The notes below the pieces were generated by a model. That model had not been told where the DNA came from. It made no database searches and was given only the letters and a program-made list of their open reading frames with translations. Both the position numbers and the translations under genes were made by a program. Shown piece after piece: positions 8,652-16,833 of a stretch of 64,000 nucleotides of DNA; the first letter of the stretch is position 1; every line of letters starts with the position of its first letter. The stretch is from Streptomyces spectabilis (GTDB lineage Bacteria; Actinomycetota; Actinomycetes; Streptomycetales; Streptomycetaceae), in NCBI RefSeq assembly GCF_008704795.1, contig NZ_CP023690.1, positions 806,001 to 870,000 on the forward strand. The letters run 5' to 3'.

Positions 8652-9899
8652 TCAGGTGTCCTTGGCGAGCCAGGCGTATTTGCCCGAGCCGCCGATGGGG
8701 ATGTGCGCCCGGTGGTCCAGGGCGGTGTCCCGTCCGGTGAGTGCGGCGACGCCGTGGCGCAGCGCGTCGGCCTCGACGGGTGCGAGCGGGGCGCCGTCGA
8801 AGGTCGTGTAGTGCAGCAGCGCGCGGGACGGGTCGCGGGCGTCGAGCTGGTGGACGAAGACGCGGGGCGACGCGGCGGTGACCACGTCGTCGAGGTCCCC
8901 TTGCGCCACGGGGCCGTGCGGGGTCTTCAGGAGTTCCTTCTCGCGGCCGCAGAACCGTGTGATGCGGGCCGGGTCGGGCGAGCCGTCGGCGGTGCGCACG
9001 CAGTCGCCGGAGCGGTAACGCACCAGCGGCATGTGCGGGTTGCGCACGCTGGTCACGATGAGGTGGTGGATGCGGCTGCCCGGCTCCACGGGGATCAGCT
9101 CGACACTCATCCGGTCCAGGTACGGCCGGTAGGCGCCGGTGCGGTCGCTGTAGAAGAGGTAGCCGAGTTCGGTGCTGCCGAACAGGTCGACGACCGGGCA
9201 GGAGAAGTGGTGCTGGAGGTAGCGCCGCACGTTGAGCGGCGCGTACTCGTACGCGTGCACGATGCTCGCGGGCCGCGGGAAGGACGCCCACAGGCCCCAG
9301 TCGACGGCCTTGCGCACCAGGTGCGCGAGATGGGGTCCGGAGCAGTCCAGGTGGTACCGGCCGCGGGGGTGAGCGGCCTGTGCGGTACGGATCTCCTCGA
9401 TCATGCGCTCGACGTCCGCGCGGTCCCACAGGGCCGGGTCGCGGCGCAGGTTGACGTAGAACGTCCGCTCGTCCAGACGCCGCTGGTCGAGGTCCGGCAA
9501 CGGGTCGGGCTCGGCCTCGGGCCCGCCGCGCTTGCGGGCGTTGACGCGGGCGACGTGCTCGGTGGCGAGGACGGTGGTGAGGGAGACCCGGCGGCATCCC
9601 TCGTGCCAGGTGTCGGCGATGTCGGGGTGCTCGCTCCACAGCCGGTAGTAGGAGTTGAGCAGGAAGTACGGGGGCCGGATGATCTGCATCCGCGCGTGGT
9701 TGGTGCCCGTGGAGAGCACGAACTCCGCTTCGCCGGCGGCGAGGGCGGCCGCCAGGGTGGGGGTCATCCAGTTGTCGGGAAAGCCACGGGCTATCTCCGG
9801 CTTCTCCAGAATGGGGAAGTGGCCACGCTCGACGTACGGCCGGTAGATCGGTATGTCCTTGACCTGGGCGATGACGTCGGAACTGGGCTGACCGTTCAT
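8652..9899 (-). CDS. Adenylate-forming enzyme, PaaK / coenzyme F390 synthetase-like
   Basis: The enzyme probably activates a carboxylate as an acyl-adenylate. The protein has 415 residues from ATG at 9899, which follows GAAGGGTGG; the frame upstream of that is low-complexity. Core motifs are LSTGTNHARMQI (a variant of the phosphate-binding A3 loop, near residue 70), FGSTELGYLFY (A5-like) and YRSGDCVRT (A7/A8-like, Asp binding ribose). It lacks phosphopantetheine and condensation domains. Length and order match stand-alone PaaK/F390-synthetase relatives. It follows the GCIS-repeat peptide gene by 95 bases, across a hairpin, and precedes the GRDP-like gene. The substrate could be the peptide C-terminus or a small acid; this is inference. 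Confidence 0.8.
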   Translation of the reverse strand: MNGQPSSDVIAQVKDIPIYRPYVERGHFPILEKPEIARGFPDNWMTPTLAAALAAGEAEFVLSTGTNHARMQIIRPPYFLLNSYYRLWSEHPDIADTWHEGCRRVSLTTVLATEHVARVNARKRGGPEAEPDPLPDLDQRRLDERTFYVNLRRDPALWDRADVERMIEEIRTAQAAHPRGRYHLDCSGPHLAHLVRKAVDWGLWASFPRPASIVHAYEYAPLNVRRYLQHHFSCPVVDLFGSTELGYLFYSDRTGAYRPYLDRMSVELIPVEPGSRIHHLIVTSVRNPHMPLVRYRSGDCVRTADGSPDPARITRFCGREKELLKTPHGPVAQGDLDDVVTAASPRVFVHQLDARDPSRALLHYTTFDGAPLAPVEADALRHGVAALTGRDTALDHRAHIPIGGSGKYAWLAKDT

Positions 9900-9936
9900 G
9901 ACCACCCTTCGGGGCTGCGGGGTACGTGGGGGGGCT

Positions 9937-9966
9937 GGCCCGGCACGCCCGGAGGCGTGCCGGGCC
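9937..9966 (-). terminator. Hairpin between peptide gene and adenylating enzyme (attenuator-like)
   Basis: A perfect 13-bp inverted repeat (arms 9937-9949 and 9954-9966, 4-base loop) lies between the stop of the 50-residue peptide and the start of the PaaK-like gene. Partial terminators or processing hairpins at this place are common in RiPP operons, where they keep the precursor transcript in excess of the enzyme transcript. Confidence 0.75.
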
Positions 9967-9994
9967 GGTAGTAGCAAGGGCAACTAACGGGTAC

Positions 9995-10147
9995 TCAGGA
10001 AATACAGCCGGACTTCACCGAGGCGCTGATGCAGCCGGACTTGTCCGCGCTGATGCAGCCTTCCTTTCCGGACACCTTCGGCGAGTTCAGGGCGGTCCAC
10101 TGGTTCCAGACATCGTCCTTGGCCATCTTCGCGATGAGCTTTTCCAC
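9995..10147 (-). CDS. Putative RiPP precursor peptide with three GCIS repeats
   Basis: A 50-residue frame from GTG at 10147, preceded by GGAGGTGCGAC (ribosome site GGAGGT). It starts MEKLIAKMAKDDVWNQW, a likely helical leader. After LNSPKVSGKE come three copies of Gly-Cys-Ile-Ser at residues 30-33, 38-41 and 47-50, each preceded by Lys-Glu or Lys-Ser. The last Ser is the C-terminus. The first two copies use TGC ATC AGC, the third TGT ATT TCC, so the repeat is kept at protein level rather than by a recent DNA duplication. Downstream lie a hairpin, an adenylating enzyme and a GRDP-like protein. This layout (short leader plus repetitive Cys/Ser core before enzymes) is typical of ribosomally made, modified peptides. 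I do not recognise the family. Confidence 0.75.
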   Translation of the reverse strand: MEKLIAKMAKDDVWNQWTALNSPKVSGKEGCISADKSGCISASVKSGCIS

Positions 10148-10453
10148 GTCGCACCTCCAGGGAAGGGTGGGGTTGCGCGGCGGGGCTGTCGCCCGTTCAC
10201 CGCCGCAATCGAAAGTAAAAGCAACACCAAGTCGAAGTCAAAGGCGAGCAATGCGCCACTGGCTCAAAAGCCGTCGGGAGCAGCGACTTTGGCTTGATCC
10301 TTTGGGGCGCGCGGGGCGCTATTCACCTTCTCTTCACCAATGTGACAGGAAATGTGCACGGGTGGAGCCAGGGGTCAAAAGGGATCAACCAACTGGAGCG
10401 AACTCAAGGGCGCTTACAGCGGAACGTTCACCGAAAAGGGGGTGATCCGGGGG
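10148..10453. promoter_or_regulatory. Upstream region of the GCIS-repeat peptide operon, with candidate promoter
   Basis: This 306-base gap is noticeably richer in A/T than its surroundings. On the minus strand TTGACT (10236-10241) and TACTTT (10212-10217) are separated by 18 bases and make a plausible promoter about 65 bases before the peptide start. TTCACC occurs twice near 10322-10338 and might be an operator. A near-palindrome CCGGGGGTTAACGCCCGG (10447-10464) overlaps the methyltransferase stop. No other gene is seen here. Confidence 0.5.
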
Positions 10454-11302
10454 TTAACGCCCGGTGGGCTCCGCGCGCCAGAGGAAGACTTCGGTACTCG
10501 GGGCGCGCTCGGCGAAGCGGCCCGACGGGGAGGTCGCCCGCAGCAGGTCGCGCAGGTCCGACTCGAAGGCGCGGCGGCGCGGCCCGAAGAGGTGCGGGGC
10601 CGAGAACGACATCGAGAACACCCCGGCCACGACGTCGTCGTCCGTGCGCTCCAGCGCCTGCCCGCCGGGAACGACGAGGCGCTCGGGCCCCAAGAGACCC
10701 GCCCGGGCGAACACCGCGGCCTCGCCGCCCGGCGTCCCCTGCGGCAGCACGCCGCGACCCGCCCGCCTGACCGGCCCCAGATAGCGCCTGACCAGCTCGT
10801 CCATCGCGGCGTACGGCACCGGCGGGTGCGGCAGACCCGCGACGGACCGGTCCTCCGTCTTCAGGTCCGAGAGGTGCGCGAGGGCGCCGCCGGGGCGCAG
10901 CATGCCCCGTGCCGCCCACGCCACCAGGTCGCGGTCCATCCAGTGGAAGGACTGGGCGAAGGCCACCACGGTGAAGGTGCCGAGACCGGCGGGCAGGTCT
11001 TCGGCCCGGGCCTGCACCCAGACGGCCTTTTCGGCCACTCCCTGCTCGGCAGCCCCGCGCCGGGCCTCGGCGATCATCCCGCCGTCGGGGTCGAGCCCGA
11101 CGATCTCAGCGAAGGCGTGCGCGAGCCGCAGCGCGATGGTGCCGGGGCCGCAGCCCACGTCGAGCAGGCGCCCCCGCCCGTCGAGCCCCAACGCCTCGGT
11201 GAGGGCGTCCGCGAGGCCGGGCGCGTACGGGAGTCGTCCACGCCGGTAGTACGCGGCCGTACCGGAGAACAAGGTGTCGTCCCATTGCCATCCGGACGCC
11301 AT
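10454..11302 (-). CDS. Class I SAM-dependent methyltransferase
   Basis: The protein has 282 residues from ATG at 11302. The SAM-binding motif I LLDVGCGPGTIAL is near residues 44-56, the acidic loop GLDPDGGMI follows at 68-76, and FAQSFHWMD at 117-125 is typical of UbiE/SmtA-like small-molecule methyltransferases. The substrate is unknown. It lies 306 bases upstream of the GCIS-repeat peptide gene on the same strand, but a separate promoter is likely in between, so participation in that locus is only a possibility. A GAAGGGCGG ribosome site lies about 11 bases before the start. Confidence 0.82.
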   Translation of the reverse strand: MASGWQWDDTLFSGTAAYYRRGRLPYAPGLADALTEALGLDGRGRLLDVGCGPGTIALRLAHAFAEIVGLDPDGGMIAEARRGAAEQGVAEKAVWVQARAEDLPAGLGTFTVVAFAQSFHWMDRDLVAWAARGMLRPGGALAHLSDLKTEDRSVAGLPHPPVPYAAMDELVRRYLGPVRRAGRGVLPQGTPGGEAAVFARAGLLGPERLVVPGGQALERTDDDVVAGVFSMSFSAPHLFGPRRRAFESDLRDLLRATSPSGRFAERAPSTEVFLWRAEPTGR

Positions 11303-11465
11303 GTCGGCGCACCGCCCTTCGCGGGAGATCCGAGCGCGGAAGCGTCGATGATTCCACGGCGGGGGCGGGGCAGCGACCTCATTTCCGCGTGGCGCGCGCC
11401 CGGTGGCGGGGAGCGCCCGCCGCAGTGCGCGCGGCGGGTCCGCGCGGCGGGCGCGCGCCGAGGGC

Positions 11466-12659
11466 TCACACGAAGGGCGTGATCCGCTCCTCGACGCCGA
11501 GGAGCAGCTTGCCGTAGATCTCCCTGCCCACCGCGGGCGTGGCGACCGCGTGCCGCCCGGCGGTGCTGGCGTCCCGCCAGATCCGCTGGAGCGGGTTGGC
11601 GTCGGCGAAGGAACCGCCGCCGTGCACGTTGAGCAGGGTGTTGATCGCTTCGAGGACGTTCTTGATGGCGTGTCCGCTGTCCGCGCGGACCCGGGCGCGG
11701 ATCAGCACGTCGAGGTCGCCGCCGCGGGCGGCGGCCTCGTCGATGTCCGCGGCCGCGCGGCGCACGTGCAGCTGCGCCGTGTCGATCTTCATGGCGGCCT
11801 CCGCCACCTCCAGCTGCACGGCCACCGAATCCGCCTGCGTCTCGTAGTACGTGTACGAGATCGGCTTGGTCCCGGCCTTCTCGGTGACCAGCTTCAACGC
11901 GGCGCGGCCCAGGCCGATCTGGGGCCCGGCGAGGCCCAGGGCGAGCAGCGGTGAGAGCGAGGAGCGGAACAGGCCGGTGTCCCCGTGCACCGTCGGCAGC
12001 GCGCCGTCGATCGCCCGGGGCACGGAGATGACCCGGTGCTCGGGCACGAAGACGTCCTCGGCGATCAGGCAGTTGCTGCCGGTGCCGCGCATTCCGGCGA
12101 CGTGCCAGACGTCCTGTATCTCCACGTCCGTGCGCGGCACCAGGGCCATCGCCTGGTCGACCACCTCGCCGTCCTCATCGGTGAGCGGCAGGCCGAGGAC
12201 GGCCCACGTGGAGTGCCAGGCACCGGAGTTGTAGTACCAGCGGCCTGACACCCGCCAGCCGCCGTCGACCCGGCGGCTGGTGGCGGTGGGACCGAAGACG
12301 CCGGTGACCCGCGCGTCGGTGCCCGCGCCGAAGACTTCCTCCTGGGCCTGGAGGGGGAACAGCGCGGCCAGCCAGTTGCAGGTGTTGACCACGGCCACCA
12401 CCCAGGAGGTGGAGCCGTCGCCCTCGGCCAGCTCGGCCGACACGTCCACCAGGGTGCGCATGTCGGTCTCGTATCCGCCGAAGCGCCGCGGCACGGTCAG
12501 TTTGAAGAGCCCGGCGTCCGTCAGCGCGTCGATCACTTCGTCGGTGATCCTGCGCTCCGCCTCGATCCTGGGGGCGTGCTCGCACAGCAGGGGCCGCAGC
12601 GCGGCGGCACGCGCCACGAACTCGGCGGTGGTCGGGACGGTGGTGTCGGTGGTGGTCAT
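11466..12659 (-). CDS. Flavin-dependent monooxygenase, acyl-CoA dehydrogenase fold (group D oxygenase component)
   Basis: This enzyme is likely the oxygenase half of a two-component flavin monooxygenase that hydroxylates an aromatic or polyketide substrate with reduced flavin. It shows the acyl-CoA dehydrogenase-like order: helical N-terminus, beta domain (WRVSGRWYYNSGAWHSTWAV, WHVAGMRGTGS), and C-terminal helices ending LLNVHGGGSFADANPLQRIWRD, as in HsaA and related hydroxylases. The start is taken at 12659, where GGAG lies 6 bases upstream. An in-frame ATG at 12707 overlaps the reductase stop as ATGA and is the alternative (413 residues). The upstream gene encodes the matching flavin reductase. 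Confidence 0.85.
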   Translation of the reverse strand: MTTTDTTVPTTAEFVARAAALRPLLCEHAPRIEAERRITDEVIDALTDAGLFKLTVPRRFGGYETDMRTLVDVSAELAEGDGSTSWVVAVVNTCNWLAALFPLQAQEEVFGAGTDARVTGVFGPTATSRRVDGGWRVSGRWYYNSGAWHSTWAVLGLPLTDEDGEVVDQAMALVPRTDVEIQDVWHVAGMRGTGSNCLIAEDVFVPEHRVISVPRAIDGALPTVHGDTGLFRSSLSPLLALGLAGPQIGLGRAALKLVTEKAGTKPISYTYYETQADSVAVQLEVAEAAMKIDTAQLHVRRAAADIDEAAARGGDLDVLIRARVRADSGHAIKNVLEAINTLLNVHGGGSFADANPLQRIWRDASTAGRHAVATPAVGREIYGKLLLGVEERITPFV

Positions 12660-12703
12660 GTCTGTCTCCATGGTGTGCACACGTGTCAGGGAAGAGGTGC
12701 CGG

Positions 12704-13186
12704 TCATGCGACCGGGGCGAACGCGGAGTGCGTGCCGAAGGTGCGGTGGCCGTAGACCAGCGGCGCCGCCGTGGCCGTGCGGGCGTGGACGACCGTCCCG
12801 AGCAGCAGTCGGTGGTCACCGCCCGCGACGGCCGACGTCAGCTCGCACACGAGCCAGCCCGGCGCGTCCGGCAGCCGGGGAAGGTCGTGGTCGTACTCCC
12901 AGCGGACCGAGTCGAAGCGGTTCGCGGACCGGCCCGCGAAGCGCAGCGCCAGCGCCTTCTGCTCCGCTCCGAGCACGTTCACGCCGAACCGCCCGGTGGT
13001 CTGGATGCGGGCGAGCAGGCCCGACGCGCGGTCCAGGGCCACCGACACCATCGGTGGGCGCAGCGAGAGCGAGGCGAAGGCGCTGACGGTCGATCCGTGC
13101 GGCGTCCCGCCCTCGGCGGCGGTCACGACGGTCACCGGGGCGCAGACCCCGGCCATCAGATCCCGGAAGTCCTGTTCGGTCATCAT
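12704..13186 (-). CDS. Flavin reductase, HpaC/HsaB-like
   Basis: This 160-residue reductase supplies FMNH2 or FADH2 to the adjacent monooxygenase. It belongs to the flavin reductase-like FMN-binding family: early VTVVTA, then GSTVSAFASLSLRPPMVSVALDR (residues 31-53) and a C-terminal HRLLLGTVVHA. The start has two adjacent ATG codons (13186 and 13183) after GGAGGGGA. The stop lies at the upstream start of the oxygenase frame, which supports cotranscription. The divergent GntR gene and the inverted repeat between them suggest local control. Confidence 0.88.
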   Translation of the reverse strand: MMTEQDFRDLMAGVCAPVTVVTAAEGGTPHGSTVSAFASLSLRPPMVSVALDRASGLLARIQTTGRFGVNVLGAEQKALALRFAGRSANRFDSVRWEYDHDLPRLPDAPGWLVCELTSAVAGGDHRLLLGTVVHARTATAAPLVYGHRTFGTHSAFAPVA

Positions 13187-13201
13187 GGCGTCCCCTCCAA
13201 T

Positions 13202-13231
13202 CCATCATGATGATTACGGTGATCATGATGG
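13202..13231. promoter_or_regulatory. Inverted repeat, candidate GntR operator
   Basis: Arms CCATCATGAT (13202-13211) and ATCATGATGG (13222-13231) form a perfect 10-bp inverted repeat with a 10-base spacer. It sits just upstream of the flavin reductase start and divergent from the GntR regulator. Confidence 0.6.
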
Positions 13232-13287
13232 AGGCTTTGAAAGTGCGTCAAGGGGTGCGATGCTATTGACCATAATCAATTCGTTCC

Positions 13288-13323
13288 GTGGATCGCTCAG
13301 TGGATCGCTCAGTGGATCGCTCC
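13288..13323. repeat. Three tandem 12-bp repeats
   Basis: The unit GTGGATCGCTCA occurs three times end to end (13288-13299, 13300-13311, 13312-13323, the last with one change) in the 5' leader of the GntR gene. Function unknown; it may be a regulator site or slippage product. Confidence 0.8.
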
Positions 13324-13352
13324 ATGGACCGTCACGAGGATGGGGAGGTCCT

Positions 13353-14069
13353 GTGGGGGCCGCAGACGACACCAGAGGGAGCATGGAGCCGCCCGCCCTG
13401 CGGCGCGGCGATTGGGAGCGCCCCGCGCCCTCCCGCGCCGAGGTCGCCGCCCAGCGCATCGCGGCCATGGTCGCGGACACGGAGCCGGGCGAGCGCCTGG
13501 GCACCAAGGAGGAGCTCCGCGCCGCGTGCGGGGTGTCGGTCGGCACGTTCAACGAGACCCTGCGGCTGCTCCAGTCGCGCGGGCTCGTCACCGTCCGCCC
13601 CGGCCCGGGCGGCGGCCTCTTCGCCGCCGAGCAGTCCGCCCTGCGGCGCCTCGGCAACTCCGTGCTCGCCCTGGACGCCGACGCCGACACCGACGGGGCG
13701 GACGGCAAGCGCGCGGAGGAGGCCCGGCGCATCCGGGACGCGCTGGTTCCGCTCCTGGTCGAGGACGCCCTCTGGCACGCCTCGCCGGCCGATGTCGCCG
13801 CGCTCCGGGAGGAGTTGACGGACCTTGCCGAGGCCGCGCGGCAGACCGACACGGCCGCGTTCGCCGCCGCCGACCACCGGCTGCGCACCCGGCTCGCGGC
13901 CGTCAGCCCCAACTCCCTGCTGCGCTCGCTGTACGCGACACTGCTGCCGGTCGCCGAGCCCGACACCGCCGAGCGGCTCCAGAGCCGGTACGAGCACCAC
14001 GCCGCGCTCCTCGACGCCCTTGAGGTCCGCGACCGTGCGCGGGCGCTCGACCTGGCGCGGTCCGACTGA
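13353..14069 (+). CDS. GntR/FadR family transcriptional regulator
   Basis: A DNA-binding regulator of 238 residues. A winged helix-turn-helix with LGTKEELRAACGVSVGTFNE and LVTVRPGPGGG occupies roughly residues 20-95. A helical FCD-type ligand domain follows (HLR-rich part ADHRLRTRLAAVSPNSLLRS). The GTG at 13353 is chosen because GGGGAGG lies 4-5 bases upstream; an ATG at 13383 is the alternative. It is divergent from the flavin reductase/monooxygenase pair and probably represses it in response to a substrate. Three 12-bp repeats precede it. Confidence 0.85.
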   Translation: MGAADDTRGSMEPPALRRGDWERPAPSRAEVAAQRIAAMVADTEPGERLGTKEELRAACGVSVGTFNETLRLLQSRGLVTVRPGPGGGLFAAEQSALRRLGNSVLALDADADTDGADGKRAEEARRIRDALVPLLVEDALWHASPADVAALREELTDLAEAARQTDTAAFAAADHRLRTRLAAVSPNSLLRSLYATLLPVAEPDTAERLQSRYEHHAALLDALEVRDRARALDLARSD

Positions 14070-14254
14070 GCCGAGCTCACGAGTCCCGCCCATGTTGGGC
14101 ACACCTCGTTCACATTTTCCGGTCATTGAGGGGCGCCAAAGCGCCATCCCCGTATGAAACCGTCCCTCCTGACACACAGCCGGTGCCAGAGTCCCCGTGC
14201 GGCGCCCAACAGGGCGCCGGTGGATGAACTACCTGACACCAAGGAGTTCTTTTC

Positions 14255-14716
14255 GTGGGGAAGAAAACCGCGACGCTGCTCGCGACCGCAGCTCTGGCCT
14301 CCATCACCCTCGTGGGCCAGGCGAACGCCGCCCCCTCACACCACGCCGCCACCCCCGCTTCCAGCGCGACCACCCCGGGGCCCCTCGCCAACCAGGTGCG
14401 GTACGCGCCGTTCACCCTCAACCACAACCAGTCCGTGAGCTCCAACACCGCCCGCCTCGTCATGCAGTCCGACGGCAACCTCGTCATCTACGACGAGTTC
14501 AACCGGGCCAGATGGGCCACCGGCACCGTCGGCCGGGGCTGGACCATGCGCTTCCAGGAAGACGGCAACCTCGTCGTCTACACCCGCAGCGGCCGTGCCG
14601 CCTGGGCGTCGAACACTGACGGCCACCCGGGCTCGCGCCTCGTCATCCAGGACGACGGCAACGTCGTCATCTATGACGGCAGCCGAGCGATCTGGGCGTC
14701 AGGCACCGACCACTAG
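14255..14716 (+). CDS. Secreted bulb-type (mannose-binding) lectin domain protein
   Basis: The protein has 153 residues with an N-terminal signal peptide ending near QANAAPS (residue 25). A single B-lectin beta-prism follows, with three sugar-site motifs of the QxDxNxVxY type: QSDGNLVIY, QEDGNLVVY and QDDGNVVIY. All three match the consensus, so mannose-type binding is plausible. GTG at 14255 follows AAGGAG by 8 bases. Small secreted B-lectins of this type are common in Streptomyces; some are bacteriocin-like (LlpA-type proteins have two domains, this has one). It is monocistronic. Confidence 0.9.
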   Translation: MGKKTATLLATAALASITLVGQANAAPSHHAATPASSATTPGPLANQVRYAPFTLNHNQSVSSNTARLVMQSDGNLVIYDEFNRARWATGTVGRGWTMRFQEDGNLVVYTRSGRAAWASNTDGHPGSRLVIQDDGNVVIYDGSRAIWASGTDH

Positions 14717-14944
14717 CGTCTGACACCTCTCGCCACACCACCGGCCGGGTCCTCACGGGCCCGGCCGGTCCCGGCTCCTGAAGGAGACGGGCAGACGACC
14801 TCCCGTCGAACACCCCGCATACGGGTCATGCACGTTCCGCGCCGCCTACAACCACAGCCCTCGTCCCCCGTGTCGAACTCCGTGCCGGTGCGCCGGTCCC
14901 GCCGGTGACACCGATCCCGCACCCATCGAACCCACGGAGTTCAC

Positions 14945-15787
14945 GTGCACTCGCGTTCCCGCATCCCGATCGTCCGCCTCGCCGCCACCGCAGCGCTCGC
15001 CCTGGCCACCCTCGCCGTCGGCGTGCCGTCCGCCCAGGCTTCGGACACCGCCCCGGCCGCGCGCCCCGCGCCGGACGACCCCTTCGTCGTGACCCTCTCC
15101 ACCAACGTCTCCACCACCGACTTCACCCACCGCAAGGTCAAGCTCAGCGGCACCGTGACCCGCGCCGACGGCACCCCGGTGGCGGGCGCGCCGGTCAAGC
15201 TCCTGAAGACCGTCCTCTACGACACCTGGAACCCGTGGGGCGACCCCATCGACCCCATCGAGCGGGAGACCCTTCCGCTCGGCACCCTCCACACCGACGC
15301 CCAGGGGAGGTTCGCGGTCTCCAACGTCCCCGCGGACCGCTGGCTGGACCGGGACAGCATCCATCTGTTCCCGCGCCACCAGGTCGAGTTCCAGGCCTCG
15401 TACGACCCGGGCGACCCCTCGGACGGCCACTTCTACTACGCCGACACCACGGTCGAGGTCCGGCCGGTCACCAGCGCCCTCACCTACAAGGTCAACAAGA
15501 CCAAGGTGCGCGCCGGAGACACTCTCGTCGTCACCGGCAAGGTCACCTGGCCCGCCGGGCACGGCCCGGTCAAGGGCACCCGCGTCCTGCTCCGGACCTA
15601 CTACGAGTCCGCGTACGACGCGAAGACCACCACCGACGCGCGGGGCAACTTCACCGTCCGCGCCAAGATCCGGGGCTACGACCGCGACTTCGTGCTCTTC
15701 TCCGCGCCCAAGGACTACTACGTCGCGGGCGCGAGCAAGAAGCTGCCGGTCAAGAACGTCACGCCGCGGCCGGCGCCCGCGACCTGA
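14945..15787 (+). CDS. Secreted protein with Ig-like/carboxypeptidase-regulatory-like repeats
   Basis: A 280-residue exported protein of unknown function. The signal peptide ends near SAQAS (residue 32). Two beta-sandwich segments follow, each opening VKLSGTVTRADGTPVAGAPVKLL (about 55-77) or LVVTGKVTWPAGHGPVKGTRVLL (about 196-218) and closing with a TDAxGxF motif (TDAQGRFAV, TDARGNFTV), typical of bacterial Ig-like or carboxypeptidase-regulatory-like domains. It lacks an LPXTG motif or membrane anchor, so it is probably released. GTG at 14945 follows GGAG. It may be a surface or matrix adhesin; this is inference. Confidence 0.75.
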   Translation: MHSRSRIPIVRLAATAALALATLAVGVPSAQASDTAPAARPAPDDPFVVTLSTNVSTTDFTHRKVKLSGTVTRADGTPVAGAPVKLLKTVLYDTWNPWGDPIDPIERETLPLGTLHTDAQGRFAVSNVPADRWLDRDSIHLFPRHQVEFQASYDPGDPSDGHFYYADTTVEVRPVTSALTYKVNKTKVRAGDTLVVTGKVTWPAGHGPVKGTRVLLRTYYESAYDAKTTTDARGNFTVRAKIRGYDRDFVLFSAPKDYYVAGASKKLPVKNVTPRPAPAT

Positions 15788-15944
15788 GCACCGTTCCCGC
15801 GGGGCCGCGGGGCCATGTCATGGTTTGACACAGATCACACGGATCCGTACGGCGGATTCCGATTGCCGACGGCGGCCGGGAGCAGGAGAAAGGACAGGAG
15901 CGGCCGCACCGCCGCGCCCCTGCCCCCGAACGTACGGAGGTCCC

Positions 15945-16823
15945 ATGACCCGCGCCATCGCCGTCGGAGTGGACGGATCCGCCGAGAGCCTGGCCGCAGC
16001 CGACTGGGCGGCGGCCGAAGCCGCGCTGCGCGGCGCGCCCCTGCGGATCGTGCACGCCTGGCTCCCGCAGTCGACCGACGTGACCATCGCCCGGAGCAAG
16101 GACGAGCTGGCCACGGCCGCCGACGCCTTCGTGCGGGAGGCCGTGACGCGCGTGTCCGGGCGCCACCCGGACCTCACGATCACCTCCGAGGTCGTCCAGG
16201 CCACCCCCGTCGACACGCTCCTCGGGGAGGCCGAGCGGTCCGGGATGCTGGTGCTCGGCTCGCGCGGGCACGGTGCCCTCCTCGGCTTCCTGCTCGGCTC
16301 GTACGGACAGCAGGTGATCGCCGACGCGGCGGGTCCCGTGGTGTCCGTACGAGCCGGTACGGGGACGGGAGCGGCCGGGCCCGACGGTGCGGGTGAGGTC
16401 GTCGTGGGGCAGCACGGGGAGCCCGAGGACAGCGAGGCCGTGCTGCGGTTCGCCTTCGAGGCCGCGGCCGCCCACGGCGCGGCCCTGCGCGCGGTGCGGG
16501 CCTGGACCCTGCCGCCGCTGTACGCCTACAACACCGGCGTACTGGACGTCGCGGACCAGGCCGGCGGCCTCGAACCCCTCGAACAGCAGGCGCTGACACG
16601 GGCGCTCGCCCCGTGGCGCGAGCGGTTCCCCGACGTGCCCGTGACCGAGCACGTCGAGATCGGCAGCGCCGGCCAGGTCCTCCTCTCGGCCACCGCCGAC
16701 GCGGGCCTCCTCGTGGTCGGCCGCAAGACGCACCGCTCCCCCATCGGCACGCGCATCGGCTCCGTGGCCCACGCGGCACTGCACCACGCGGGCTGCCCGG
16801 TCGCGGTCGTTCCCCCGGCCTGA
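15945..16823 (+). CDS. Universal stress protein, tandem UspA domains
   Basis: A 292-residue cytosolic protein of two UspA domains (about 1-140 and 150-292). The first domain has the ATP-binding G-2x-G-9x-G(S) pattern in GSRGHGALLGFLLGS; the second, GRKTHRSPIGTRIGS, is degenerate. Such proteins help survival in hypoxia or stationary phase. ATG at 15945 follows ACGGAGG. It ends 11 bases before the convergent hydrolase gene, with no obvious terminator between. Confidence 0.92.
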   Translation: MTRAIAVGVDGSAESLAAADWAAAEAALRGAPLRIVHAWLPQSTDVTIARSKDELATAADAFVREAVTRVSGRHPDLTITSEVVQATPVDTLLGEAERSGMLVLGSRGHGALLGFLLGSYGQQVIADAAGPVVSVRAGTGTGAAGPDGAGEVVVGQHGEPEDSEAVLRFAFEAAAAHGAALRAVRAWTLPPLYAYNTGVLDVADQAGGLEPLEQQALTRALAPWRERFPDVPVTEHVEIGSAGQVLLSATADAGLLVVGRKTHRSPIGTRIGSVAHAALHHAGCPVAVVPPA

Positions 16824-16833
16824 GCCGCGCCCC

